This document shows, one piece after another, positions 12,270-22,738 of a stretch of 51,719 bases of DNA. Source of the DNA: Chara braunii. Lineage: Eukaryota > Streptophyta > Charophyceae > Charales > Characeae. Where the stretch lies: assembly GCA_003427395.1 (NCBI GenBank), contig BFEA01000056.1, positions 252,825-304,543 on the forward strand, in the 5' to 3' direction. Position 1 is the stretch's first letter, and every line of letters begins with the position of its first letter. Both the position numbers and the translations under genes were made by a program. Under the pieces are notes generated by a model. The model did no database searches. It was not told the DNA's origin and worked only from the letters and a program-made list of their open reading frames with translations.

Positions 12270-12468
12270 CCTCTATCTTTCCCTCCCCATAACAATCGCT
12301 CACATCAACGGCCCCATATGGTCTTGCAAAGCCTAACTTGTCAATAGGAAGTCATATATCTCCGTTGCTCCTCTATCTTTCCCTCCCCTTAACGATCGCT
12401 CACATCAACTGCCTCATATGATCTTTCAAAGCCTAACTGTCAATAGGAAGTCATTTATCTCCACTGCT
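12270..12468 (+). repeat. ~100-bp tandem duplication
   Basis: CTCTATCTTTCCCTCCCC and the ~80 bp after it occur twice in direct tandem (second start near 12,371), about 88% identical by eye. It ends the CT-rich array. Confidence 0.8.
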
Positions 12469-12872
12469 CTATATCGGCAATATACTCAGATGCCTGGGGT
12501 CAATCGACTGCAAAAAAAAATAAAAAAATAATAATAATAATAATAAAAAGGGGGGGGAGAGAGAGAAATAGAATAGAAGGGGAGGGTGGAGGGGAGGGCG
12601 GAGGGGAGGAAGGGAGAAGAGAGAGAGGTAGAGAAAGTCTCAATAATCAAAGACAACCATCTTTTTCTCAGACAAGCAAGGTTCTCTCCTTCTTCACCCT
12701 CCACTTATCTCGACCCTAAGATAACTCCATGACAGCTTTGGACCATTCTTTCGGCCATTAACCTTCTTAGGAGGAATTCAAGACACAAATGTCTAAATCG
12801 GGAAGGCACAAGGGGTGAAGCAAACGAAGGGTAAGAATAAGGAGGAACGAGTAACAAGGGAGGAAGCAAGCN

Positions 12873-15268
12873 ATATATATATATCGTCAAATAGAACTGC
12901 CCGGTAAACCGTAGGCAGAGAGGGAGAAGAGGACAACAAACGAGGGGCTGTATATATATATATATATTTTAATGAGTAGGTCTGGGTACAAAGCCGCATA
13001 TGCGGGTGCAATTTCAGCAGCAATCTGAACTTGTCTTTCCTTTCTCTCCCCTTTTCTTTTTTTTATTTTTTTTATAGATAAACTGCCAAACAATTTTAAT
13101 GAGAAAACAGTTGGTCCAAGATACTCCTAGCATGTTGAGTAATCGGTTGATCGGATGCACATAAGGTAAGAGAATGAGTGTTTCTGAAATGCAATGGGTA
13201 AGGTAAAGTGAGAAGGAAAAATAAGATCAATCCAAGTGTCGGATTGGGGTGAAGTGATTGGTTTCAAAAACCTCCTTCCCTCCTTCCCCCTTTTTCTTCC
13301 TCTTATTTTATCTCTTTCCTTTTCACGATCTCATTCGCTCTCCTTATCCCATTCTCGATGTACTTTGCGAGTAAGGTTTGTCCGGTTCAAAAAAAAATGA
13401 GGGTGAGTGGTGTTAGGGGGAAGTCGACCTTAGCTTCCTTCATTGAATCTTCAAGTTCCTTTCTGCCCCACATATTTTCACCTCCCTCTTTCCTCTATTA
13501 GGCGTCTTTCCATCCTGCATGGTCGGACTTGTAGACCTATCAGTACCCGTCGCTTGTCCGCATCCCCTTCCAGTGCTCCTATTTCTTCCCCTTTTCTTCT
13601 TTGTTTGCCTTATCCAATGTATCTGCCTATTCCGCTCATTGTGTCCTCATTGTTTCTTACGTTTCTCCCTCGCAATCACGCTCCGTATCCCACTAGCATC
13701 ATCGGTTGTGTGCCTGTTGTATGATCAAGCTCCCACTCGAGTCCTCGAACCTGTTGGGCAGTTGCTTGCTTCTGCGCTCGTGCTTCACGTGTTGTCAATC
13801 CTTGTCTTTTCTTATTGTCGTTCTTCGTTCGTTTTTCAATGCTTGCCCACTTGCTGTTCGACTTATTCTCCTCTCTTTTTTCCCCAACTCGCAACCGGTT
13901 TCTCGTGTTTTCTTCGACTTCTAACAATTGCCTCTCCTTTCAACCACATGCAACCACATACTCCTTCCTTGCATTTATCGTTGGTTAGTTTGGCGTCCTT
14001 TTTCGTTTTCTCTTCTTCACACCTCTTGTCCGACTTGCTAGCGCGTTCCTTTACTCGAGCTCACGGTTGGGCGCTCGTTGCTAGTTCTCTTGTTGCCCAA
14101 CTGCCTTGTGTCTGCTTGCCCCGACTTTCCCCCACTTCCTTGCCTCGCAGCCTGCCCTGTTCATGCTCCACACGAGCTTCCGGTGTGGCCAGACGCCTAA
14201 CTCCAATTCCCGCAATCTGTTTTTTCAACCTCATTCAAGTTTCCCCTTTCTCCTAAAGCACGTGCAAATTCAACTATTAAGTTCACCTTTCCTAGTAGCA
14301 GGACCGTTTAGAACAGAAATACGAACTTGTCATTTATTCTCGGTTCACAAATTTCTCTCAAGATTCTTACCTCATGTGAAAGGAAAGACTCCAATCGGAG
14401 TTAGGGGATTTGAAACGGACAACCTTTCGCACAATGCATCTTTCATAGGAATAGCGACGAAACCATTATCATACGTGCTAAATGAAATAAAAGGAAATAG
14501 AATACCTTATGGAACCTACCCGGCGGTTTTGATGTACTGCCAACTTTCAGCGGGGATTTTACTTTCATCAAACCGTAGATACTCCTGATATCATAGTTGC
14601 GGGATCAAATCCTGCTTCTTGTACTGAGCTACGTTGGGCGCTGGCTACCTGAATCAAAATGAGCTAGCCTAGCAGTAGGGAAGGTTTGATCCCCAAGTCA
14701 CTTACATACGAATCCGATCCCTTTCTTACTAGTCTAGCTTATGCTTCGGGTAAAAGTGGTGCGAATCATATAAACAGTGTTCTGTTGGGCTTTGCACCCT
14801 GAAAATCAATGTAGTTTCTTTCCAGGTTTTGCCCTTGCTGCACCGGTCGAGCGATCAGGGTTTTTGACATACCAATGAGATAGGAGTTTTTCCTTTCGAG
14901 AAGGTGCTGTAGGTGAGTCCAACCTCACTATTTCTAAGTGGAAGCTTCGATGATCTTTTGTATTTAGAAGTTAATCATGAAGTAAATCGTGGTGGCAAAT
15001 TCACCACATTTCCCTTCTTTCGTCACTCTTCATGTTCTTCGCACTATGTTACCGGTAGTCCTCATGAACTTGTATTATTGGTCCTTCGATATCGGGTGGA
15101 GTTGTGATCCTAACAATCTCGAACCTAAGGTCATTCTGTACACAAAATTTAAAACGACGTCGCGCTCCAGGCTCGTCTGCTCTTTATTTCTATTTTTATA
15201 TATGCGCCGACAATTCATTCCGCCAGACTCGCTTTGCTCATCTTACTTGTTACCGCCCTCTCCATCTC
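12873..15268 (+). repeat. 2.4-kb duplicated segment, copy 1
   Basis: Every open frame here is repeated with the same peptide at a constant offset of 15,012 bp, and all bases I compared are identical (copy 2 at 27,879-30,280). The left edge is a single N (12,872) before an AT microsatellite; the right edge is a sequencing-adapter sequence. Inside are Pyr-rich sequence (13,440-14,250) with a 245-codon hydrophobic frame at 13,519-14,256 whose complement is equally open, and a less biased part (14,260-15,100) with a 160-codon frame at 14,106-14,588. I recognise neither product. The second part has an organelle-like look but I cannot prove it. Confidence 0.9.
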
Positions 15269-15305
15269 CTGTCTCTTATACACATCTAGATGTGTATAAG
15301 AGACA
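15269..15305. other. Tn5 mosaic-end (Nextera) junction adapter left in assembly
   Basis: CTGTCTCTTATACACATCT (15,269-15,287) is the 19-bp Tn5 mosaic end, followed directly by its inverted copy, 18 of 19 nt, to 15,305. This back-to-back arrangement is the Nextera mate-pair junction. It encodes the peptide SYTHLDVYKR, known as an adapter-derived contaminant in protein databases. It is an artefact, not biology. Confidence 0.97.
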
Positions 15306-15398
15306 CATCCATGCATGCATGCACCACATCACGTTTTTTGTCCTCAACACTTACCTATGCACCCTCATTCCTCTTCCTCGTCTTCAACGCCAGACTTA

Positions 15399-16182
15399 AT
15401 GGACCTTTTCGATCAACTCAGAACTCAGCTCATGCAAAAATACGAATCTGGTCACAACGAGATTCTCTGAATGGAGGAAGAGAATCAAGCCCTTAAACAT
15501 AACCTCCGACATGCACGAAATCTCTCAGAACCTACTTTCAAAATCAAGCCCTCCTCTTACCATGAACTCAAAGCCTGAAAAAAACTCTTCTTCAATCCCT
15601 GCTATCTTTGGCAAATCCTATCCCTTATCAGATTCAAAGTCGTAGATCTCAACTACTCCTGCTATCCATATGGAAAAACCTTTGTCCTCGATTTCGTATC
15701 CCGAGTTGCTTCCGTTGCCAAGGACTCAATGAAAAAATGCATTCCGAACGAGACCAAGGCGTTACTCAGCACGGTTGTCAGAGAAGGCATGGAAGAAGCG
15801 CTACCATTAATGAAAGCAGAATTCAACTACTGCCTCAACCAAGCTAGACAGCTGGAAGCCAGGTAAGCAAGGGCGGTGCCCGATGACTTCTCTACTCGCC
15901 CTGGACTGCCTAAAAAGTCCACGCCATTTGCGTTAAGGGCACTCTCACTTATCTCCATTTTCTTGCAGGGCAAATCGTGGAGACTCTGAAGGGAAATCGA
16001 CTTACCAGATGAAGGGAGATCAACCCAAGTCCGATGACAAACGCTCAACCACTCGCAAACATCATGATGAAGACCACAAGGGCTATGACTACAACAAAGC
16101 AACCAAGAAGTTTAAATTTGATACCGTAAGCTCGAAGACCGATGATTCTGATAAAAAGGATGACTTCAACACACCTTCTTGA
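15399..16182 (+). pseudogene. ORF1 (gag-like) of DIRS copy 1, two exons
   Basis: Exon 1 is 15,399-15,862 and exon 2 is 15,969-16,182; joined they give 226 codons exactly. The start ATG gives MDLFDQLRTQL. Exon 1 carries the conserved FKVVDLNYSCYPYGKT stretch; exon 2 is highly charged, with many K, D, S and H residues, as in a nucleic-acid-binding tail. The same two-exon protein is found in copy 2, which supports it. In-frame TGA codons at 15,468 and 15,576 break it; copy 2 has Gln and Trp there. The last 23 nt overlap the ORF2 start in another frame. Role inferred from position: structural Gag-like protein. Confidence 0.72.
15863..15968 (+). other. spliceosomal-type intron in ORF1
   Basis: A 106-nt intron with GTAAGC donor and TTTTCTTGCAG acceptor. 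Removal restores one frame that matches copy 2 on both sides. The homologous intron in copy 2 (23,035-22,927) keeps the donor but has AT instead of AG at the acceptor. Confidence 0.75.
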
Positions 16183-18187
16183 TGCTCGCCCCCCCTTCGA
16201 CATACCTCAAATACCCCAGATCCTTCTTAATCTCTCCAAACCTCCATCAACCTCAGATCTACGCAAAGCAATCTTCGCACTTCAAGAACCATCCTCTTGG
16301 CTCAGAACTCCTGACCAGTTCTTCACAGCATCTACCTCCTCTTCCTTTTCCAACTGGAATTTTCTCCTTTTATCCTCTTCCAGACGCTTCTCTCACTCAG
16401 TCTTGCAATGGATCAGGCACGGAGTCAGGCTTAATTTCGTAGGGACTAAGGATATTCCATCAATGAAAAAAACAGAGGTCCGTCGTATGCTCAAGAATGT
16501 CTACTCTGCATCTCAATTTAAGCAAGCTCTGAAATTGTAATTTCCTCCCAGAACCATCATCCCAAACCACAATCTTCTCCCCCACCACCAACACTTCATC
16601 TCCTCCTCAATATCCCAACTACTTGACTACAATGTCATAGAACAATCCCCCTCCCCAATAGTTACCAACCCTGTGTTCGCTATCGAAAGCTCCTCCAAGA
16701 CAAGATTCATTTTGGATGTCAGATTCGTTAACCTTTTCCTCTCTTTCCCCCATTTTCACTACGAATCCTTTGATGACTTGCTATCACCCCTCTCCGGTTC
16801 ATCTTCTCAAGACTTTTTAACCTGTTTTGACATAAAGAATGGTTACTATCACATTCCAATTCACCCGGACCACCCACCCTTTTTTGCCTTCAACTGGCAA
16901 GGAATCAACTACCATTTCAATACTCTCTTCTTTGGCGTCTCATCCGCTTGTTGTATCTTCAGTACAGTTATGCAAGAAATAATGACAGAACTCAGAATTC
17001 GTAAAGCACTCATCTCGTCCTACATAGACGATTCAACTTTAACCAATTCCTCAATCCCTTCCCTCATCTGACAAACCTTCAACTACGTTGCTCTTCTTCA
17101 CAACTTAGGTTTCTTTCTAAGTATTAACAAATGTTCTTTCCTACCCTCCCAGTCTATCAAGTTCCTCGGTTTCACTTTGGACTCCCACAGCAAAAGGATA
17201 AAGGTTCCGCATGACAAGGCAAGAAAAATTTTGAATCTCATCAACGAAGTCTCCTCTTCTTCCGTATCCAGCAGATCCCTAGTAAAGCTAGCCGGAAAAT
17301 TGGCATCACTGATAAAAGCCTTTCTCCCTGCACCCATTTTCCTATCCTCACTCTACGACTTTATCTCCCCTGCTAACTGTGACTCAATTATCTCCATCTC
17401 CAATGAGCTACTACTTGACTTATTCTGGTGGCTCCAACACCTCCCTTCCCTTCCAAGACGCCTTTGGACAATCAGAAAGAATACTCTACTCATCGCAACA
17501 GATGCATCATCCTCCCAAATCGCAACAATTATCAAAACTTCCAATAGCGAAATAATTTTCAATGAATGTCTTCCCCTCTCTTTACTCGATTCCTCCTCCA
17601 CTCATCGTGAACTGTTTGCGGTTCTTCGAACTTTCATCTTCCTCTTCAAAAATCACAAAGAACTACTGCTCTCCACATCTATCAGACTTCACCTAGATAA
17701 CCAGGCCGCCTCCTTTCTCCTCATCAACATGCGTTCCCCCGACCCCGCATTTAATCCCTGGCTCAGAAACATTGCATCAATCATTCTTATCTCCTGCGAT
17801 ACCCTCTTTTCCCCCATATGGATTCCACGTGAGCTTAACCAACATGTTGACAGCATCTCCAAAACAGAAGATAATTCCGACTGGGGAATCTCCGAGCACA
17901 TCCTTAAAACTATTTTCAAACAATTAGACGTTCCAGCCATTGCTCTTTTTGCCTCCGACTATCATCATGTCTGCCCCTTATTTATAACCAGAACTTGGTT
18001 GAACCATGCGCTCAACATAGAAACCCTCTCCCTTGATTGGAACTTACTACCAAAGGAACCTCAGGCTTACAAATGGATTTTTCCTCCAGCTTCTCTTATA
18101 GGCACCATTATCTTCCGCGCTTTACTCTCTCCCGCCTTCTATCTCCTCATAACCCCTGACTCCCCAAAACCAGCATGGTTCTCATAG
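16160..18187 (+). pseudogene. ORF2: reverse transcriptase-RNase H of DIRS copy 1
   Basis: One frame from ATG 16,160 to TAG 18,187 (~675 codons), broken by TAA at 16,538 and TGA at 17,069. The RT palm shows FDIKNGYYHIPI (~16,830) and the catalytic YIDD (17,021-17,032), then LGFTLDS. RNase H follows, with ATDAS (~17,490), HRELFAV (~17,605) and LDNQA (~17,693) as likely catalytic acids. A C-terminal segment with IPRELNQHVDSIS follows. It would copy the element RNA into DNA. Copy 2 has CAA at the TAA site but the same TGA at the second site. The start overlaps the end of ORF1, suggesting reinitiation or coupled translation. Confidence 0.85.
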
Positions 18188-18318
18188 CTCATCCAATTAG
18201 AAATATTTTGGTCCTTCAAAATTCCTCCATCTCCTCTCTCATGCTTGCCCAGTCCAAGAGTGTATCCATCCTGTCCCAATTCATCCAATTTTGGCCTAAA
18301 AGCCTTCTTATTCAAAAC

Positions 18319-18915
18319 CTAATCCCCACACTTTCTTTTCCAACCTCGCTTCATTTCGTACCCATACCGCATGAACGTTCCAACACTCTTCTAAGTTCCC
18401 TGCCGCATCATCTTCCCCAAACTCCATCCCTCCTAAATACCAGCCTGAACACCACCTATCCGGAAACTATGACCCGTCTCCCCTTCATACACCCCCGCCT
18501 CACTGAACCATTTTTCAATCCTTTTATTAAAACCACTTCCCCCTAAGGAACCATCAGCATGCCGACCCCGGAATAGATAGCCAACTTTGATATCCTGGCC
18601 TATCCGCTTATATGCAACAACCAACTCAGTCAACATCCCCAAAAATGTTTCTTCCCCCTTCGTAGGTTCCTTCAATCTGATCAGAAACCTTCCCCTCTGA
18701 CGATCAGTCTTCGTATAACCAGGCCTTACTGTCCTCTCCCCAATATTGATCTCTGCATACCGCAAGCGCAATCCTTCACCGCATCGTTGCCAACTTTCCC
18801 ATAAATATAAGAATATCGCTGCATCTCGATAAGCTTTAGCCTCCATCACTCCCTTCAATGTCATAATCGTATTCCTGATATAATTAATCACAATTCTCAA
18901 CTTCTCCCATCAACT
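18319..18915 (-). pseudogene. tyrosine recombinase of DIRS copy 1 (C-terminal catalytic part)
   Basis: The minus-strand frame encodes WESWQRCGEGLRLRYAEI (first catalytic Arg region), a GHSFRIGG box (HxxR) and, after two TAG codons (18,433 and 18,391), FMRYGY with the likely nucleophile Tyr. The stop is at 18,321-18,319. Copy 2 reads GAG and TGG at the two TAG sites. The N-terminal half present in copy 2 is absent: homology ends near 18,915. The enzyme would insert circular element DNA by recombination. It runs convergent with ORF2, with only ~130 nt between the stops. Confidence 0.82.
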
Positions 18916-19556
18916 AACATTTCGTTAACACAGCAGAAGGAGGATCACTGGAAATCCAGCAGATCCAACAAGTCTAGCAACATGCGTCCACTGCTGCATT
19001 GCCGGTCACTTATACCGTCACGGGCAGTGGGAGTAGTACCGTCCGGGCCGGCGACGTCCAAATGCACCCCGGGTGAGTTTCGAGGTCCCTTGGTCCCCCT
19101 CGAGTCTTCAACCAAATAGCCTGCAACCTCTTAAGTCCAACTGCTGGGTCCGTGGTCTTGTTCTTGCCATAATAGGTTGGATCCTTCAGAGTTCAACTGT
19201 CGAGACCATATTTTGTCGAGGTGTCCAATGCATGTCGTAAATTGTCATAGATGTCCGAAATCCAGGGTTGTGAAAAAACGTGTGACTGAGGGAAGCGAGA
19301 ATGATATCAAAATTGTTAGTGTGCGAGGATGCAGTTGTTCTGCAACTACACGCAGTTAAAAAGGTAACTGCGTGTAGTTGCAGGATAATTGTTGCATATG
19401 ACCTTTCCGAATAAAACTTAAAGGGAAAAATTGCGTACCATAGATGATGCCGGATTGAATAGGAGAGTCATGAAGTTGGGGGCCGCAGACCCGCACACCT
19501 CCTGCGCCACCCCATCTCCCCCATCGTCCCGCAAGTGACATTATTGTCTTGCAGGG
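18916..19556 (+). repeat. inter-element spacer carrying repeat blocks B and A (copy 2)
   Basis: This separates the two inverted DIRS elements. Block B (18,955-19,090) matches the reverse complement of 3185-3320, and block A (19,395-19,510) matches 2635-2760 directly. A short Cys-rich frame (about 19,177-19,359) lacks an ATG-based start and is not called. The end, TTGTCTTGCAGG (19,547-19,558), looks like a splice acceptor just before a short open frame. Confidence 0.65.
19340..19383. repeat. perfect 19-bp inverted repeat
   Basis: CTGCAACTACACGCAGTTA (19,340-19,358) is exactly complementary to 19,365-19,383, with a 6-nt loop. It sits ~10 bp upstream of repeat block A. No counterpart is seen next to copy 1 of block A. 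Confidence 0.95.
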
Positions 19557-20571
19557 AATGGTGAAACGAGCGTATGAGCGATGGAAGTTGGAGGCAGAAG
19601 AGAAGCACTTTGGAGACTACGAGAGCGGATTAGAATGGCGCAACAATGTTATAGATGAGTTTGGTTGCTGACGGCAATGACGTAATGGTATGTGAAAATT
19701 GTTACTTGGATTGAACGAATGGTTGGAGATGAATAAGGTTGGACAGGATTGCATGAGCTGCATTAATCTAGATATCTTGTCCTTTATAAGTAGTCAGTGG
19801 TTAACTGAGGTTGAAGGTCGCTGCCGAACAGCTGGTTGTGAGGGAACACCTATTGTATCGCCATCAACAGTTGATGCGGCAATAAATTGTCTAAGTAATA
19901 GTTTTTGCTTGTTACTAGGAAGGGAGAGCGATGATCCTTGTCAAAGTGGACATGTTAAGTCCTTCCGAAAGGTTTACCGAGAGTATGCGTTACAAAGGGG
20001 GTGACCGAAGAATCAACGCATCCTTTGTGATGGGAGAAATTAGGGATCGTTATAAATTATATTAAAAATAAAATTATGATATTGAAGGGAGTGATGGAAG
20101 TTGAAGCTTATAGAGATGCTGCAATATTCTTGTATTTATGAAAGAGTTGACAGCGATATGGTGAGGGATTACGTTTGCAATATGCAGAAATTAATATTGG
20201 GGAGAGGACAGTAAAGCCTGATTATACGAAGACGGATCGTCAGGGTGGAAAATTCTTGATCAGATTGAGGAAGCCGGCGGAGGGAGAAGAAACGCTTTTA
20301 TGAATTCTTAATGAATTGGTGGTTGCGTATGGTCGGATCGGGTAGGATATTAGAGTTGGTTATTTGTTTCTGGTCCGCCGTGGTGATGGTCCGTTGGGAG
20401 GGAGTGGTTTCAATAAGAGGATTAAAAAATGGTGCGGGGATGCAAGAGGAGACAAGTCACAGTTTTCGAATAGGCGGAGTTCAAACTGGTATTGAGGAGG
20501 GGTGGAGTTTGAGAGACATGATGCGGCAAGGAACTTGGAAAAGTATTGGAACGTTCATGAGATATGGATAG
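19557..20571 (+). pseudogene. tyrosine recombinase of DIRS copy 2
   Basis: A short frame at 19,557-19,670 (MVKRAYERW...) is followed by a frame at ~19,699-20,004 whose end (STVDAAINCLSNSF, GHVKSFRKVYREYA) fits the N-terminal SAM-like DNA-binding domain of DIRS recombinases. After a frameshift, the catalytic part matches copy 1: RYGEGLRLQYAEIN, SHSFRIGGVQ (HxxR), then GTWKSIGTFMRYG with the likely nucleophile Tyr near the stop at 20,571. TGA codons replace both Trp codons of the WESW box, and other stops and a frameshift follow. It is on the plus strand, opposite to its own ORF2. Confidence 0.78.
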
Positions 20572-20729
20572 GGATGAAATGAGGGTGGAAAATGAAGGGT
20601 GAAAATTAGGTTTTAAATAGGAATGTTTTTAGGCCAAAGATTGTTGGGTTGGAACAGGAGGGATGGACTCTCGGGCTGGGTATGCAAGAAAGCGGAGACG
20701 GGGGAATCTTGAAGGACCAAATAATTTCT

Positions 20730-22738
20730 ACTTGCAGAAGTTTCGAGAACCAAGTTGGAGCTATGAGGAGATGAAAGGCAGGGGATAGTATTGAGCAGAA
20801 GATGATTACGTTTATAAGGGAGGCGGGAGGGAAAAACTATTTATAGGGTTCTTTTGGTAGTGTGTTCCAATCTAGAGAGAGAGCTTCTATACTGAGTGCA
20901 AGACTTGACCAAGTTTTGGATATAAATAAAGGGCAGACGTGATGGTAGTCGGAAGCGAAGAGGTCAATGGCTGGAGCATCCAAAAAATTGAAGATAGTTT
21001 TGAGAACGTGTGAGGAGATCCCCTAATCGGAGCTGTCCTCTATGTTGGAGACGTGATCTGCGTTTTGATTAAGTTTGCGCAGAATCCAAATAGGGTTGAG
21101 AAAAGTATCGCAGGTAATGAGTATTGGTGCAATACTCCGGAGTCAAGGATTGAATAGTGGATCAGAGGAGCGCATGTTAGCAAGGAGAAAGGAGGCGGCC
21201 TGGTTGTCTAGGTGAAGTATAATAGATGTGGATAGTAAGAGGTTTTGATGATTGTTAAAGAGGAAGATAAAAGTTTGGAGAACTGCAAACAATTCCCGGT
21301 GCGTGGAGGAGTCAAAACGATAGTGGGGAAGGTATTCGTTGAAGATGATCTCGTTATTGAGAGTTTTGATTATTGCTGCAATTTGTGTGGAAGATGTATC
21401 TGTTGCGATAAGTATAGTGGTTTTCCTGATTGTCCAAAGGCGTCCTAGAGAGAAGAAAGGTGGTGGAGCCACCATAATAAGTCGAAGAGAAGATCATTAG
21501 AAGCAAAGATGATTGAGTCTCAATTTGCAGATGAAATAAAATCGTAAAGGGAAGATAAGAAAAGTGGGGCGGGAAGAAAAACCTTTGAAAGGGATGCTAA
21601 TTTTCCTGCTAGCTTTCCTAAGGATCTGCTAGATAGTAGAGATGTGGAGACTTGATTAATGAGATCAATAATATTTAGGGTCTTGTCCTCAGAAACCTTT
21701 ATTATCTTATTGTGAGAGTCCAAAATGAAACCAAGAAACTTAATAGATTGTGAGGGTAGAAAGGAGCATTTGTTGATGCTGAAGAAAAAACTTAAATTGT
21801 GAAGAAGTACGATGTAGTTGAAGGTTTGTCAGATAAGAGAGGGGATGGAGGAATTTGTTAATGCGGAGTCGTCTATGTAGGAAGAAATGAACACTTTGCG
21901 GATTATGAGTTCCGTCATGATTTTTTGCGTAAATGTGGTGAAGATCCAGCATGCGGATGAAACCCCAAAACAAAGAGTATTGAAGTGGTAGTTGGTTCCT
22001 CTCCAATTAAAAATGACAAAGAGGCGGTAATCGGGATGAATGGGGATGTGGTAATAACCATTCTTTATGTCAAAGCAAGTGAGAAAGTCTTGCGAAGAAG
22101 AGTCGGATAGAGAAGAAAGCAAGTCATCAAAAAATTCGTAGTGAAAATGGAAAAGAGAAAAAAAGATTTACGAAATTAACATTAAGAATAAATCTTCTCT
22201 TTGACGAACTTTCAATAGCAAACACATGGTTGATAACTATTGGGAATGAAGATTGTTCTATAACTTTGGATTGTATAAATTGAAAAATAGAGAAAGAGAT
22301 AAAGTCTTGGTGATGGGGAAAGAGGTTGTGATTCGGGATGATGGTTTTGGGGGGAGATTGGAGTTTAAAAACTTGCTTAAATTAAGAGGCAGAGTAAACT
22401 CTTTTGAGCATGTAACGAACTTCCATTTTTTTTGCGGACGGAATGTAATTAGTGCCTACAAGGTTGAGTCTGACACCGTACTTGATCCACTGTAATACTG
22501 AGTAGGAGAAGGGTCTGGAGTAGGAGGAAAGAAAGAGATTCCAGTTGGAGAAGGGGGCGGTGGTGGATGCTGCGAATAAGTGGTCTGGTGACCTTAGCCA
22601 AGATGAAGGTTCTTGAAGTGCAAAGATTGCTTTGCGGAGCTCAGTGATTGATGGAGGTTTGGAAAGAATTTGAAGAATCTGAGGAACTAGAGGTATGGTG
22701 AAGGGGGGGCAAGCACTAAGAGGTTGGATTGAAGTCAT
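20730..22738 (-). pseudogene. ORF2: reverse transcriptase-RNase H of DIRS copy 2
   Basis: Starts MTSIQPL at 22,738. The RT core lies at about 22,122-21,829 with FDIKNGYYHIPIHPD and the catalytic YIDDS. A TGA follows at the same place as in copy 1, then SLGKLAGKLASLSK (~21,650-21,610). RNase H spans about 21,475-21,143 with ATDTS, HRELFAV and LDNQA. Several stops and frameshifts interrupt it, and the C-terminal portion decays towards 20,730. Function as for copy 1; certainly inactive. Confidence 0.82.

Larger units (their letters stand above)
8950..12720 (+). repeat. degenerate tandem array of CT-rich/poly(A) modules
   Basis: A module recurs imperfectly. It has a poly(A) tract, then GGAACGNACGTANGGGTAGGCG-like sequence, GCAAGGATTC, a long pyrimidine tract, ACCTATCGCTC, CACTAAGGTCTAAATGGCAG, and AATCCCATCRGGACTCGCTAA before the next poly(A). 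Clear module starts are near 9690, 10,376, 11,449 and 11,850. Poly(A) runs sit near 8953, 10,039, 10,536, 10,864 and 11,791. All modules share one orientation. No protein is supported. Confidence 0.75.
15306..18915 (+). mobile_element. DIRS/Kangaroo-like tyrosine-recombinase retroelement, copy 1
   Basis: The order is ORF1 (gag-like, intron-bearing, plus), ORF2 (RT/RNase H, plus), then a tyrosine recombinase on the minus strand, convergent with ORF2. YR retroelements of the DIRS group carry RT-RNase H and a tyrosine recombinase instead of an integrase. An inverted recombinase gene is, as I recall, typical of Volvox Kangaroo. The 5' end is cut by the adapter junction. Homology to copy 2 stops near 18,915, so the recombinase N-terminal half is missing. 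Split direct repeats could not be identified. Several stops make it non-autonomous. Confidence 0.85.

Noticed and set aside
13519-14256. 245-residue hydrophobic membrane protein
   Set aside because: The Leu/Ser/Phe richness follows from pyrimidine-rich DNA, the opposite strand is also open with a charged frame, and no signal or domain is recognisable.
14260-15100. organellar DNA insertion
   Set aside because: The composition looks organelle-like and the frame ending at 14,588 is less biased than its surroundings, but I could not match it to any organelle gene, so it is only mentioned.
14989-15399. ORF spanning 15,269-15,305
   Set aside because: It exists only because of the mosaic-end adapter; the peptide SYTHLDVYKR is a contaminant signature.
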